DNA of 39,232 nucleotides, from the IMG/VR virus record IMGVR_UViG_3300025168_000216, positions 1-39,232 of that record; one strand, given 5' to 3'. The notes beneath the pieces are model-generated. The model did not search any database. It saw only the letters and a list, made by a program, of their open reading frames with translations, and was not told the DNA's origin. Positions 7,796-17,643 of the stretch are shown in pieces (position 1 is the stretch's first letter; every line of letters starts with the position of its first letter). The position numbers were made by a program, and so were the translations under genes. The stretch is from a virus.

Positions 7796-9739
7796 ATGGC
7801 TGGACAAGCAAACGGTGGTCAAGTAACTCAACCTAATTCACTAAATCAAGGTAAGTATGTAGGAAATCCAAACCATATGAATGGAGGCACTATGAAATTA
7901 GGTGGTGGTTTGCCACAACAATCTACTCCTGAATATCTTAAAGGCTTTACTCCTCCACAAATGAATACTATGGATAGTCGGAGGTACACTCTAGATGGTC
8001 AACAACTAACAGGTTCAAGCTCATACATTGGTGCATTAACAAAACATTTAAATGATACAGGTCAAGGACATTTATTAACTGGTGGTACGTATACTCCTCC
8101 ATCTACTACTCAACCTGTGCCAACTCCAATAGCTAATCCAACAACTCCCGCAGTACAACCGCCAAACATTAATACATTAGCTGCTGAAGGAATTAGAGCA
8201 GCTGGAACAGCAACTGGACAAGGATTAGGTTTTACTCCACAACAAGTGGCAGTAGCTGGTAATAGTGCTTCAGTTACACCAACTAACGTAGTAGGATCAG
8301 ATGTTGTTAACGCTAATGTAGTTGGCTCAAATGTTAATCCAGCTCTAAATGCTGTGACAGGTAGTAATGTAGATGCTTCTTTAAATGCTGTAACAGGTTC
8401 TAATGTTGATCCATCACAATATAATGTAACAGGATCAAATGTAGATGCTTCTGCAAATGATGTAACTGGCTCAAATGTTGCTGGTTCTAATATAGCTGCA
8501 ACACAGGTAGGCCAACAAAATGCTAGTCCACAAGTAATGGCAGAGCGTTTAGCTAATACAAATATGGCTCAATACATGAATCCATATACAGATCAAGTAA
8601 TTAGAGCTAATGAAGTTGATGTATTGCGAGGTGCTAACATGGGATTGGACATGCTCGGCGCACAGGCACAAGCAGCGGGTGGATTTGGTGGATCACGACA
8701 TGGTATTGCAATGGGTGAGATTGGCCGAGGTATGGCAGATACATTAGCTAGAACTTCTGCTGGACTAAGACAGGCTGGGTATCAAAATGCTCAACAAGCA
8801 GCTGGTCAAGATATTGCCAATAATTTCCAATCACAAATGGCTAACCAACAAGGCGGTCAATTTGATGTAAATACAAATATGCAAAGACAGTTAGCTAATC
8901 AAGGTGCTAACTTACAAGCATCACAACAGAATCAACAAAACGCATTACAAGCTGGACTTGCAAATCAACAGAACACGTTACAAGCTAGACTAGCGAATCA
9001 AAGTGCTGGAATGCAAGGTCAATTAGCTAATCAACAAAATGCACTACAAGCAGCTGGAATGAATCAATCAGCTGGAATGCAAGGAGCATTAGCTAATCAA
9101 GCGGATGCGCTAAGATCACAAGGCATGAACCAACAATATGGAATGCAAGGACAACTTGCTAATCAAAGTAACGCATTGCAGTCACAAGGTATGAATCAGC
9201 AATACGGTATGCAAGGACAACTAGCAAATCAGGGTAATGCCTTACAAGCGGCTTTAGCTAATCAGTCTGCGGGTATGCAATCAGGTTTAGCAAATCAATC
9301 TAATGCATTAAATAGTGCTTTAGCTAATCAAAACTTTAATTTTCAAGGTCAAAGAGCGAATCAACAGGCTGGTCAACAAGACATTGCAAATAGATTACAA
9401 GCAGCTCTTGCAAATCAAAGTGCGGGATTGTCTGGTAACTCTCAAAGGATGGGCGCAGCTCAACAATTAGGTGGTTTAGCTAATCTAGGATTTAACATGG
9501 GGCAAACGGTAAATAGTAATCTTGCACAACAAGGAGCTATGCAACAAGCACTACAACAAGTAATTCTTGACAATGCTAGAGCTAAGTTTGCTGGTTATAC
9601 AGGCCAACCAGCTGCTGGTATAGGTTATTTAAGTCAGGCTCTTGGTAATACACCGACAACAAATACACAAACACTCACAAAAACACCTGGATTGTTTGAT
9701 TACTTAACATTAGGGGCATCAATGATGCCAGGGAGCTAA
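7796..9739 (+). CDS. Repeat-rich internal virion/ejection protein
   Basis: 647 residues with three parts. A Pro/Thr/Gln-rich N-terminal part is followed by a TGSNV-type repeat array (residues about 165-231). A conserved-looking helical block then spans about 248-345, with the motif AQAAGGFGGSRHGIAMGEIG. Last comes a long Gln/Asn/Ala-rich array of units like LANQSAGMQGQ (about 362-545). The C-terminus returns to ordinary composition. Long Ala/Gln helices are common in proteins that podoviruses eject to extend the DNA channel. An AATGGAGATAATGTA leader precedes the ATG. The role is inferred from composition and position between other ejection candidates. Confidence 0.7.
   Translation: MAGQANGGQVTQPNSLNQGKYVGNPNHMNGGTMKLGGGLPQQSTPEYLKGFTPPQMNTMDSRRYTLDGQQLTGSSSYIGALTKHLNDTGQGHLLTGGTYTPPSTTQPVPTPIANPTTPAVQPPNINTLAAEGIRAAGTATGQGLGFTPQQVAVAGNSASVTPTNVVGSDVVNANVVGSNVNPALNAVTGSNVDASLNAVTGSNVDPSQYNVTGSNVDASANDVTGSNVAGSNIAATQVGQQNASPQVMAERLANTNMAQYMNPYTDQVIRANEVDVLRGANMGLDMLGAQAQAAGGFGGSRHGIAMGEIGRGMADTLARTSAGLRQAGYQNAQQAAGQDIANNFQSQMANQQGGQFDVNTNMQRQLANQGANLQASQQNQQNALQAGLANQQNTLQARLANQSAGMQGQLANQQNALQAAGMNQSAGMQGALANQADALRSQGMNQQYGMQGQLANQSNALQSQGMNQQYGMQGQLANQGNALQAALANQSAGMQSGLANQSNALNSALANQNFNFQGQRANQQAGQQDIANRLQAALANQSAGLSGNSQRMGAAQQLGGLANLGFNMGQTVNSNLAQQGAMQQALQQVILDNARAKFAGYTGQPAAGIGYLSQALGNTPTTNTQTLTKTPGLFDYLTLGASMMPGS
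8288..8488 (+). repeat. In-frame TGSNV coding repeats
   Basis: About seven degenerate units of 9-12 codons with the core V-T/V-G-S-N-V (for example AVTGSNVDASLN, NVTGSNVDASAN). Nucleotide copies differ at synonymous positions, so the repetition is maintained at protein level rather than being a recent slippage product. Confidence 0.7.
8879..9430 (+). repeat. In-frame ANQ/AGMQGQL coding repeats
   Basis: About fifteen imperfect units of roughly 10-14 codons built on LANQ(S/Q)(A/N)... with GMQGQ inserts. Periodic Ala, Leu and Gln predict a long helix. Some adjacent units share over 20 nt and could recombine; others differ at third positions. Confidence 0.7.
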
Positions 9740-9742
9740 AAA

Positions 9743-11191
9743 ATGGCAATAGGTTTAGGGCAAATGCTAATAAGTGGTCTCATAGGTAGTGAGGTGCAAA
9801 AAAAAGGTGGCTTGATGCAAATGTTAGGTGGTGGTAATAATACACCTCAAATGCCTAAAGAAGCTACACATACAATGCCTGATGGTACAGTCATGCCTGG
9901 AGCTACACATGGAGAATACAATCAAACTGCACAAGCTCCACAGCAACAAGGTGGTGGCTTTATGCAAGGCATAAGTAATATGATGGGTAACCCAACAGAT
10001 GCTCAAATAGCACGTATGGGAATGGGTTTTAACTCTATGCGATTACGACCTGATGACAACATGGCTAAATCATTTCAACAGCGTATTGATTCAAGCGTTT
10101 CAACTAAAACAAAAAATATAACTGTACAACAATTAAGAAAAATGGGACATGGTAATATTGCCGATCTTGTTGAAAGCGGCGTTATGACAATTAAAGATGC
10201 ATCAGCAGCACTTTCTAAAAACATGGGTAATCCTGGAGATGCAAAAGGCTATGTTGCATGGTTAAATAATGCAGCAAAAGAACCTGGTCAAGAACATTTT
10301 GCACAATATGCAGAAATGCTTAGTTTTAATCCTACAGATGCAATGATGAAAGACATTACCACTATGGTAACTAATGATCTTGGTATGGGTGATGCGAACA
10401 CTAAGATAACTTTTTCAACTCCTAAAACAAACGAAGATACTGGTGAAGAGTATGTTGTAAGAACTGATCCTAACGCAAAGCCTGAAGACCAAATAACTAT
10501 AGTAAAAACAGGTAATATTTTGCCAACTCAAGCAGAGTTAGCTGCAGCTGATTCACAAGCAAAAATATTAGCAGCAGATAAACAAAAAGCGGTAACTACT
10601 GGCGCACAGGCATTTCAAGATGCTCAAGCTCTAGAAGGTGATATTTATAATTACACAATAGCGTTAGATCAATTAACAACTATTGATCCTACAACTGGTG
10701 CTAGAGTATTTACTGATGACAAAGCAAGAACTGGTTGGATAGCTAATCAACTGCCAGCAATGAAAAGAGAAACAGCTTTACTACGAAGAGTTGCAAACGT
10801 AATGGGTATAAGTGTTATTAACATGGCAACATTTGGTGCATTGTCTGAACGTGAAATGGCAATGGCGATGGCTACAAACCTTGACTTGCAACTTCCAGGT
10901 CAAGAGTTAGTTCCTTATATAGAAGAAATGATTGAAGCTAAAAGAAAACTTGCAAATGTTTTATATCAAAGGACTTCTGATTTAACTTCTAATCCTGAAA
11001 TGACTTATACTCAATGGATGAAAGATACTACTGCAAAAGCATTAGAGCATGACAAATACAGATACCACAATTTAAGTAAAGCTCAGAAAAAACAGTTAGA
11101 TGAGTTAGTAGTACAAAGAGGTTTGCCTGAAGGTTACACAGGGCAAATGATTTATAATAGCTTTAACTTAGAAACTAGAAAGGGGTTTTAG
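9743..11191 (+). CDS. Internal virion/ejection protein candidate
   Basis: 482 residues, soluble. The first 80 residues are Gly/Met/Gln-rich (QMLGGGNNTPQMPK, APQQQGGGFMQGISNMMGN). The middle is an Ala/Asp/Lys-rich coil (residues about 235-300), and a helical domain with METALLRRVANVMG-like pattern spans about 330-400. There are no catalytic motifs that I recognise. It starts 4 nt after the repeat-rich gene and ends directly before the next ATG (TAGATG), so it belongs to the same run of ejection-protein candidates upstream of the portal. Confidence 0.6.
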   Translation: MAIGLGQMLISGLIGSEVQKKGGLMQMLGGGNNTPQMPKEATHTMPDGTVMPGATHGEYNQTAQAPQQQGGGFMQGISNMMGNPTDAQIARMGMGFNSMRLRPDDNMAKSFQQRIDSSVSTKTKNITVQQLRKMGHGNIADLVESGVMTIKDASAALSKNMGNPGDAKGYVAWLNNAAKEPGQEHFAQYAEMLSFNPTDAMMKDITTMVTNDLGMGDANTKITFSTPKTNEDTGEEYVVRTDPNAKPEDQITIVKTGNILPTQAELAAADSQAKILAADKQKAVTTGAQAFQDAQALEGDIYNYTIALDQLTTIDPTTGARVFTDDKARTGWIANQLPAMKRETALLRRVANVMGISVINMATFGALSEREMAMAMATNLDLQLPGQELVPYIEEMIEAKRKLANVLYQRTSDLTSNPEMTYTQWMKDTTAKALEHDKYRYHNLSKAQKKQLDELVVQRGLPEGYTGQMIYNSFNLETRKGF

Positions 11192-13243
11192 ATGGCAAAA
11201 ACTTGGATAGAAAACATTAACGAAGCATTAGATGGTGGAAGTGCAGCTGCTACTGAAGGTGAAAGTTTTAGTCCAGAAGCAATGGAAAAAATTGAATCAT
11301 TAGTACCTCAAGTAAATGATGTTGTTGTTCAAGAATCTTTAGCAGAAGTTGAAGATCAAAAGACTAGAGCCTTCGCTCAAGGTCTAACCTTTGGTTTTGC
11401 TGACGAAATGGAAGCCTTTGTTAGATCATTAGCTAATAAAGATGTCAGCTATGAACAACAAAGAGACCAAATACGAAATGCAATGACTGAATATGCAAAA
11501 GCTAAACCTGGTGAAGCATTGGCAATGGAAGTAGCTGGTGCAGTAGTTCCAACAATTGTTTCATTATTTGGAGGCCCAGCTGGATGGGCAAAAGCACTAC
11601 AAACAGTTACAACACTTGGAACAAAATTAGCTGGTAGACAAGGTATAGGAAAGACGGCGCATATGACAGGTAAAGGTACTGCACTTTATTCTGTAGGTGC
11701 TGGAGAGGAAGGATTAGTTGAAGATTTAAAAAACGCTCCAGGTGGCTATGTTTCAGGTCTAACTCTTGGTGCATTACTTTCTGTTGGTGGACAAGCAGCT
11801 GCAGAAGGAGTTGGCAGATTATTAAATACTGAAATTGGCAAAAACTTTACGCCTGTTGTAAGAGAACAAATGGAATTATTAATGCAGAGATCAGGCATGA
11901 CAGCTAATCAAATTATTGAAAGAGTCCAAAATGGCGTATTAATGATTGAAAACGATACATTAAGAGCAGCTATTAAAGCATTATCATCAATGAGTAATGA
12001 TGCTAGTGCAGTTATTACAAAATCAACTAAAGCAAGACCATTAGAAACAAAGAAAGATTTACTTGACGAAATGCAACAGATAACAACTGGAACAAAAGCG
12101 GATAAAAACGTAATTAAACTTTACAATGCAACAGATGACGAATTAATAGAAGCTGAACAGAAAGCATATAAGAGCTTGTTTAAAGATACAAATCCTGAGT
12201 TACCTCCACAAATGGCTCTTAACTTAGAAGATACTATGCGAACATTTCCTGATATGTGGGATGACATGAATAAAATTTATAGCACTAGTAAAGGTGAGGG
12301 GTTAGTTCCTTTCTTTGAAGTTACAGATGGCGTATTGCGTATAATTAAAAAACCAACACTTCAAGATGCTGAACAAATCTTTAGGACTTTAAGAGATATT
12401 CCTAGAATGAATGTAAACAAAGGTATTTTAAGAAATGTAGATGCAGCTGCAAAAACTTTAAAAGCTGAAATAAATCAGTTTAGTCCTGAACTAGCTTTAG
12501 TTAGACAAACAGCTAGTAATACAAGAACAGGAAGAGATGCTTATGAGTATGGTACTAAAATACTAAGCCAAAACCCTGAAAAAATTGCTGTAGAATTAGA
12601 AAAATTTAAACAGACTCCAGGTGCTTTTGACGCTCTTAGGCAAGGATTTATGACTACCTATAAGTTTCGATCTGGATCGAGTAATGCTGCAATCAAAAAT
12701 GTAGCTGAAGAAGGTAAAAACTTTAATGAAATAGTAAGAATGTTGTTTCCAATGGGAAATCAAGCAGACGATATAATCACCAAAGCACAAATTGCTGGTG
12801 GAGCTATAGATACAAAAAATTCAGTTCTTGGTGGTACAACTACAGCAAGAGAACAAGTAGCAGCAGATCAAATGAGTATTGCTACACAAGCTGCTAGATT
12901 AAAAGAAAATCCAATGGATGTTGGAGCTGGTATATCTTTAGTTAGAAATTTAATTAAAACTAGATCGCCAGAAATGAATCCAAAAGATGCACAAAGACTT
13001 GCAGAATTAGTAACATCAAAAAATGCAGACGAAGTTAAAGACGCTATGGTTGATGATGGACAAATAGCTAAATTATTAAAAGTAATTGATATGGCAATAT
13101 ATGGAGCTAGTAGATTATCATCAGCTGGTTCTAAACCTGTTGGAGCGCAATTTCAAGAAGATAGATTAAGTAGTAGTGGACTAATGGATTATAGTCTTGG
13201 TGCAGTCAGCGACAGTATTGGCAACTTAATGCAACAAAATTAA
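11192..13243 (+). CDS. Large internal virion/ejection protein candidate
   Basis: 683 residues. The N-terminal part has the recurrent phage pattern FGFADEMEAFVRSL ... SYEQQRDQIRN (residues about 68-95), then a hydrophobic stretch (EVAGAVVPTIVSLFGGPAGW, about 110-130) that could insert into membrane during ejection. The rest is a long helical body. The FADE-type motif occurs in large injected proteins of many phages. It lies directly upstream of the portal and has AAAGGGG just before its start. It is a likely partner of the two preceding gene products in the ejectosome; this is inference. Confidence 0.6.
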   Translation: MAKTWIENINEALDGGSAAATEGESFSPEAMEKIESLVPQVNDVVVQESLAEVEDQKTRAFAQGLTFGFADEMEAFVRSLANKDVSYEQQRDQIRNAMTEYAKAKPGEALAMEVAGAVVPTIVSLFGGPAGWAKALQTVTTLGTKLAGRQGIGKTAHMTGKGTALYSVGAGEEGLVEDLKNAPGGYVSGLTLGALLSVGGQAAAEGVGRLLNTEIGKNFTPVVREQMELLMQRSGMTANQIIERVQNGVLMIENDTLRAAIKALSSMSNDASAVITKSTKARPLETKKDLLDEMQQITTGTKADKNVIKLYNATDDELIEAEQKAYKSLFKDTNPELPPQMALNLEDTMRTFPDMWDDMNKIYSTSKGEGLVPFFEVTDGVLRIIKKPTLQDAEQIFRTLRDIPRMNVNKGILRNVDAAAKTLKAEINQFSPELALVRQTASNTRTGRDAYEYGTKILSQNPEKIAVELEKFKQTPGAFDALRQGFMTTYKFRSGSSNAAIKNVAEEGKNFNEIVRMLFPMGNQADDIITKAQIAGGAIDTKNSVLGGTTTAREQVAADQMSIATQAARLKENPMDVGAGISLVRNLIKTRSPEMNPKDAQRLAELVTSKNADEVKDAMVDDGQIAKLLKVIDMAIYGASRLSSAGSKPVGAQFQEDRLSSSGLMDYSLGAVSDSIGNLMQQN

Positions 13244-13255
13244 CTGGGGATATAA

Positions 13256-15355
13256 ATGGCGAAGCTAGAAAAAATGACAGATGATCAAGTACAAGACATT
13301 GCTAGTGAAGCAGTTACAAGTGCAATCAGTTTCATTGAAAGTGAGATTGCCGAGGATAGGATAAAGTCTCAGCGTTATTTTGAAGGTGAGACAGATATAG
13401 GACAAGAAGCTGGTAGAAGTAGAATTGTAGCTACTAAGGTTCGTGATACTATTAGATCAATCAAGCCAAGTCTAATGCGTGTGTTCTTATCGTCAGAAAA
13501 TGCAGTAGAGTTTATTCCTACAAGTCAAGATGATGTTAAGGGTGCTGAACAAGCCACAAAATATTGTAATCATCGTTTTAGTGAAATGAATGGCTACACA
13601 TTGTTAAATGATGTGATTCATGATGCTTTAGTCAAAAAAACTGGCGTATTAAAAGTGTGGTGGATGGATGAGGCAGACGAAGAATTTTTTAATTTTTCTA
13701 ATGTCACCGAAGAAGAGATGGCTGCTATTGTTAATGAAGATGATGCAACAGTAATTGAGCAATCTGTAGAAATGTCAACTATGATGAATCCTGAAGGCAT
13801 AGAAATGGAAATGCCACAGTACACACTCAAGGTTAGCTACAAAAAAGAGAAAGGAAAGCTATGTATTGAAGCCTTACCACCTGAAGAATTTTTAGTTGAT
13901 CGTAATGCTAAGTCTGTTGAAGATGCTTATGTAGTTGCCCACAGAACAGAGATGAGAGTAAGTGATCTTGTGCAAATGGGTTACGAGTATGACATGGTAT
14001 CAGAACTGTCTGGTTTATCTTCTGATGACACGTATACAGATTCTGAAGCATTTGAGCGTAAAGGCTATGAGCAAGACGAAGAAGCTAATACAGCTGATGT
14101 ATCAATGAAACTAGTAGCAGTTACTGAAGCCTACATGAAAATGGACAAAGAAGGTACAGGTATAGCTTCAATGTATCGTATTCTTATGGCTGGTGGTGAT
14201 AACAAACTACTAGAGTGTGAAGAGTGGGGTGAAGTGCCATTTGCAGTCTTTGAAGTTGATCCTGAACCTCATACTTTTTTTGGGCGTAGTGTTGCTGATC
14301 TTATTATGAATGACCAAGACTCTTCTACTGCTATGCTTAGAGGTATGATGGACAACGTAGCGTTAACAAACTCGCCAAGACAGGGTTATGTGCAAGGCCA
14401 AGTTAACGTAGATGATTTAATGAACAATGAAATTGGTGGACTGGTTAGAATGAAATCTCCAGCTGCCTTAGTAGATATAGCAACACCTTTTGTAGCTGGG
14501 CAAGTATTAACAGCAATGCAATACATGGATAACACTATTGAAGGTAAGACAGGAGTATCTAAAGCCTCTCAAGGACTTGATCCTGAAACTTTACAAAACA
14601 CATCAGCAACTGCTGCACGTTTACAGGCACAACAAGGTTCTGCTCAGATAGAGGTGATGGCTCGAAATATTGCCGAGGGTGGCATGAAGCGTTTATTTAA
14701 GCTAATGTTAAACCTTTTAGTAGAAAATAGTTGTGAAGAGACTATGATGCGTTTATCAGGTGAATTTATTCCTGTTGATCCACGGTCATGGAATACAAGC
14801 ATGGATGTATCAACTAATGTTGGTTTAGGAACTGGTAAAGAAGACACTAAACAAATGGCATTGACTCAAGCCTTAGAAATGCAAATGCAAATTTGGAGTA
14901 CCTATGGCAGTTCTAATGGATTAGTCACTATGACAGGAATTAGAAATACCCTGGGTGATATGTTAGCTATTGCTGGTATAAAAAATGTTGATAGATACTT
15001 TAATCCAATGACACCTGAAACAGAACAAATGTTAGTGCAACAACAAGAACAATTAGCAGCTCAACAACAAGAGACTGCAATGACTGATGCAGAAGCTCTA
15101 GTACAATCAGAGCAATACAACGCTGATAAACAAATGGAAATGCAACAACTGAAATTGCAGATTGAAGCACAAAAAGCTATTGCTATAGATGATAGAGATC
15201 GAGACAAAATGGATCAAGACCTACTAATAAAAGCAGCTGAAATACTTGGTAAATACGGTACTGCTGTAGATACTGCAAATATTAAGAAGGCGCAAGAAGA
15301 GGCAAGATACCCTGATGCCACACCATCACAAGCAGTTAGTGGAGGTAGATTTTAA
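13256..15355 (+). CDS. Portal protein (P22-like)
   Basis: 699 residues, close to P22-type portals. Recognisable segments are the start with AISFIESEIAEDRIKSQRYFEG, VATKVRDTIRSIKPSLMRVFL (about residues 62-82), HDALVKKTGVLKVWW (about 120-135), the PPEEFLVDRNAKS wing region, and DLIMNDQDSSTAMLRGMMDN (about 345-365) near the crown/stem. The C-terminus is Gln/Glu-rich and coiled. The protein forms the dodecameric DNA channel at one vertex. It is followed with a 1-nt overlap (TAATG) by a small gene and then scaffold and major capsid, the usual order. The start has a GGGGA box. Confidence 0.85.
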   Translation: MAKLEKMTDDQVQDIASEAVTSAISFIESEIAEDRIKSQRYFEGETDIGQEAGRSRIVATKVRDTIRSIKPSLMRVFLSSENAVEFIPTSQDDVKGAEQATKYCNHRFSEMNGYTLLNDVIHDALVKKTGVLKVWWMDEADEEFFNFSNVTEEEMAAIVNEDDATVIEQSVEMSTMMNPEGIEMEMPQYTLKVSYKKEKGKLCIEALPPEEFLVDRNAKSVEDAYVVAHRTEMRVSDLVQMGYEYDMVSELSGLSSDDTYTDSEAFERKGYEQDEEANTADVSMKLVAVTEAYMKMDKEGTGIASMYRILMAGGDNKLLECEEWGEVPFAVFEVDPEPHTFFGRSVADLIMNDQDSSTAMLRGMMDNVALTNSPRQGYVQGQVNVDDLMNNEIGGLVRMKSPAALVDIATPFVAGQVLTAMQYMDNTIEGKTGVSKASQGLDPETLQNTSATAARLQAQQGSAQIEVMARNIAEGGMKRLFKLMLNLLVENSCEETMMRLSGEFIPVDPRSWNTSMDVSTNVGLGTGKEDTKQMALTQALEMQMQIWSTYGSSNGLVTMTGIRNTLGDMLAIAGIKNVDRYFNPMTPETEQMLVQQQEQLAAQQQETAMTDAEALVQSEQYNADKQMEMQQLKLQIEAQKAIAIDDRDRDKMDQDLLIKAAEILGKYGTAVDTANIKKAQEEARYPDATPSQAVSGGRF

Positions 15356-15615
15356 TGGCTAACAAACTATCAATAGTTGAAAAATCTGCTAAGATGAGAA
15401 CATTACAGGCTGATGACACGTTTAAATTAGCCTTACAAGAGATTACTGAGCAGCAAGTTGCTGTTTTTGTAGACGCTGATTCTAGTACAGAACAGCGAGA
15501 GAAAGCACACGATATGATATGTGCGCTTAGAAAGATTGATGATTATTTCGACTCCGTAAAAACGGATGAGGTAATGTACAATCGCAAACTAACCAAAGGA
15601 GAATCAGCACCGTGA
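15355..15615 (+). CDS. Small conserved head-region protein
   Basis: 86 residues, helical and charged (EQREKAHDMICALRKIDDYFDSV). It sits between portal and scaffold with overlaps on both sides (TAATG at 15353-15357 and GTGA at 15612-15615). Small proteins at this position are common in P22/SU10-like head clusters, but no function is known to me. A role in head assembly is inferred from position only. Confidence 0.6.
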   Translation: MANKLSIVEKSAKMRTLQADDTFKLALQEITEQQVAVFVDADSSTEQREKAHDMICALRKIDDYFDSVKTDEVMYNRKLTKGESAP

Positions 15616-16607
15616 GTGAAGCGACTGAAAATCAAATGGATGGCACTATAGAAAGTGCTATATCGAGCTTAATTGCTCCTGAAGAGGTAATTGAAGAAAC
15701 AACTGAAGAAGAAGTTCGGGAAACAGAAGAAATATCTGCCGAAGCTGAAGTTGAAGATGAGATTGACTCGGAAGAAGATGTAACTGAAGATGAAGAGGTA
15801 GAAGCCTCTGACTCTGATGAGGATTACGAAGACCAAGTAGAGGATGCTAGTCCAGAAGAACCACAAAAGTATTCTGTCAAGGTAGATGGACAGGAAACTG
15901 AGGTAACCTTAGAGGACTTAAAGCAAGGCTATAGTGGGCAAAAGTATGTCCAAAAAGGTATGCAAGAAACAGCAGACATGAAGAAAGAAGTGGCTTCTGT
16001 TTACGAAGCATTAAATAATGAACGACAAGTAATAGCAGAGTTATACCAAACAATGCAACAAGGTGGTATTGCAACTCCCCCAGAAAAACCGACTAAGGAA
16101 TTGTTCGATGCTGATCCAATTGGATATATGCAAAAAAACATTGCTTACGAAGAAGAAATGGGTGCGTACAATCAGCAGATGGCACAACTTCAACAAGTCT
16201 CACAACAAAGTAGTGTGGCTTCAGAAAATGCTCAGAAGGCTTATTTACAAGAGCAAATGCAAATACTACAAAAGGAAATTCCTGATTTCGCTGACACTAA
16301 AAAAGCAACGATATTAAGGGAAAAATTGGTCACTACAGGAACAAATCATTATGGTTACACGACTGATGAAATTTCTCAAATAACTGATGCAAGAGCCATT
16401 AAGGTTTTGCATGATGCCCAAAAGTATCAGGATATTATTTCAGGCAAGTCAAAGGCTAAAGTTAAAACTCAGTCTGCGAACTCTGTAATAAAGCCAGGTG
16501 CTAAAAAAGTATCTACTCCGAAAGCTAAAGTCCGTTCACGCCAAATGGCAAAACTCAAAGATACAGGGGACATGAAAGATGCCCTGAATCTAATACTTAA
16601 TACATAA
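15612..16607 (+). CDS. Capsid scaffolding protein
   Basis: 331 residues with a GTG start that overlaps the previous stop (GTGA) and has AAAGGAG about 10 nt upstream. The first 90 residues are extremely acidic (long Glu/Asp runs). The segment KYSVKVDGQETEVTLEDLKQ (about 93-112) is typical of marine podovirus scaffolds, and a coiled middle and basic C-terminus (KAKVRSRQMAKLKD) follow. The basic end probably binds the coat protein and is lost or released during maturation. Position directly before the major capsid gene supports the call. No protease is visible nearby. Confidence 0.75.
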   Translation: MSEATENQMDGTIESAISSLIAPEEVIEETTEEEVRETEEISAEAEVEDEIDSEEDVTEDEEVEASDSDEDYEDQVEDASPEEPQKYSVKVDGQETEVTLEDLKQGYSGQKYVQKGMQETADMKKEVASVYEALNNERQVIAELYQTMQQGGIATPPEKPTKELFDADPIGYMQKNIAYEEEMGAYNQQMAQLQQVSQQSSVASENAQKAYLQEQMQILQKEIPDFADTKKATILREKLVTTGTNHYGYTTDEISQITDARAIKVLHDAQKYQDIISGKSKAKVKTQSANSVIKPGAKKVSTPKAKVRSRQMAKLKDTGDMKDALNLILNT

Positions 16608-16619
16608 CGGAGATATATT

Positions 16620-17579
16620 ATGGCACAGCCAAGTAATACGCTAGACAGTTATGACGTTAAAGGTATTCGTGAGGACTTATCAAATGTTATATATGATGTA
16701 AGTCCTGAAGAGACTCCTTTTTACTCATCACTACAAAAAACAAAAGCAAGTAACACTTATCATGAGTGGCAGACAGATGCTCTTAGATCATCGGCTGCTA
16801 ACGCTCATATTGAAGGAGATGCAACTGTTGCAGAGGCAAGAGGTGTAACTACTCGTTTAGGTAACTACACGCAAATCTTTAAAAACGCTGTAGTAATTCC
16901 TGATACAGACGAAGGACTCGATAAAGCTGGTCGTTCTGCTGAGATGGCATACCAAGTGCTTAAAATTGCTAAAGAGCAAAAGCTAGACATTGAGAAGGCT
17001 TTGTTTGCTAACAACAAGTACGAGGCTGGTTCTTCATCAGCTGCACGTGAACTAGCTGGTTTAGGTGCTTACATGAAAACTAATGTAACAAACATTGGTG
17101 GATCAGGTGGCGCAAATCCAACTGGAAGTGTACCAGGAAATACAGCTCGTACAAATGGAACGCAGACAGCGTTTACTCAAGCTGACTTCGATGCTTGTAT
17201 GCAATCTATTTGGACAAACGGTGGTAAGGCTAGTTCAGTTTACTTATCTGCTTTCCAAATGAATGTTGCTTTAGGCTTTACAGGTAATAACAACCAAAGA
17301 TCAACTGTTAAATCAGAAAGTCAAAAAGTTGTTAAGCACATGGATGTATACGTTACTCCGTGGGGAACTGTAGAGTTTATTCCTAGCAGAGAGAACCAAT
17401 CACGTGATGTTTGGATTCTACAAGACGATATGTTTTGTGCAGCTATCCTTAGACCTACTAAGAATACTGAACTTGCTAAGACTGGCGATAACACAACACG
17501 TCAAGTGCTAACTGAATTGACTCTTGTTTCTAAAAACGAGAAAGCTTCAGGATTAGTAGCTGATTGTTCTACTTCATAA
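16620..17579 (+). CDS. Major capsid protein (SU10-type, DUF5309)
   Basis: 319 residues. The start SNTLDSYDVKGIREDLSNVIYDVSPEETPFYSSL is followed by WQTDAL (about residues 48-53), TRLGNYTQIFKNAVVIPDT, and the helix KIAKEQKLDIEKALFAN, a pattern I recognise from the SU10 major capsid family. The C-terminal half contains the F-x-S-ENQSRDVWILQDD strand region. This is the HK97-fold shell subunit. GGAG lies upstream of the ATG. A strong terminator follows, so this gene closes the head block; high expression is expected. Confidence 0.85.
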   Translation: MAQPSNTLDSYDVKGIREDLSNVIYDVSPEETPFYSSLQKTKASNTYHEWQTDALRSSAANAHIEGDATVAEARGVTTRLGNYTQIFKNAVVIPDTDEGLDKAGRSAEMAYQVLKIAKEQKLDIEKALFANNKYEAGSSSAARELAGLGAYMKTNVTNIGGSGGANPTGSVPGNTARTNGTQTAFTQADFDACMQSIWTNGGKASSVYLSAFQMNVALGFTGNNNQRSTVKSESQKVVKHMDVYVTPWGTVEFIPSRENQSRDVWILQDDMFCAAILRPTKNTELAKTGDNTTRQVLTELTLVSKNEKASGLVADCSTS

Positions 17580-17596
17580 TTTGAGGTAAACTAACG

Positions 17597-17630
17597 GTGT
17601 GGGAAGTCCTCCTTAACTTCCCACACTTTT
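17597..17630 (+). terminator. Rho-independent terminator after the major capsid gene
   Basis: GTGTGGGAAGT (17597-17607) pairs perfectly over 11 bp with ACTTCCCACAC (17616-17626) around an 8-nt loop, followed by TTTT (17627-17630). It stands alone between the capsid gene and a small downstream gene in the same direction. It could cut read-through to the fibre genes or protect the 3' end of the capsid mRNA. Confidence 0.85.
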
Positions 17631-17643
17631 AATGGAGATAAGG

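Noticed and set aside
8288-9430. CRISPR-like array
   Set aside because: Repeats are in frame, degenerate and continuous without unique spacers of constant length; they encode protein repeats.
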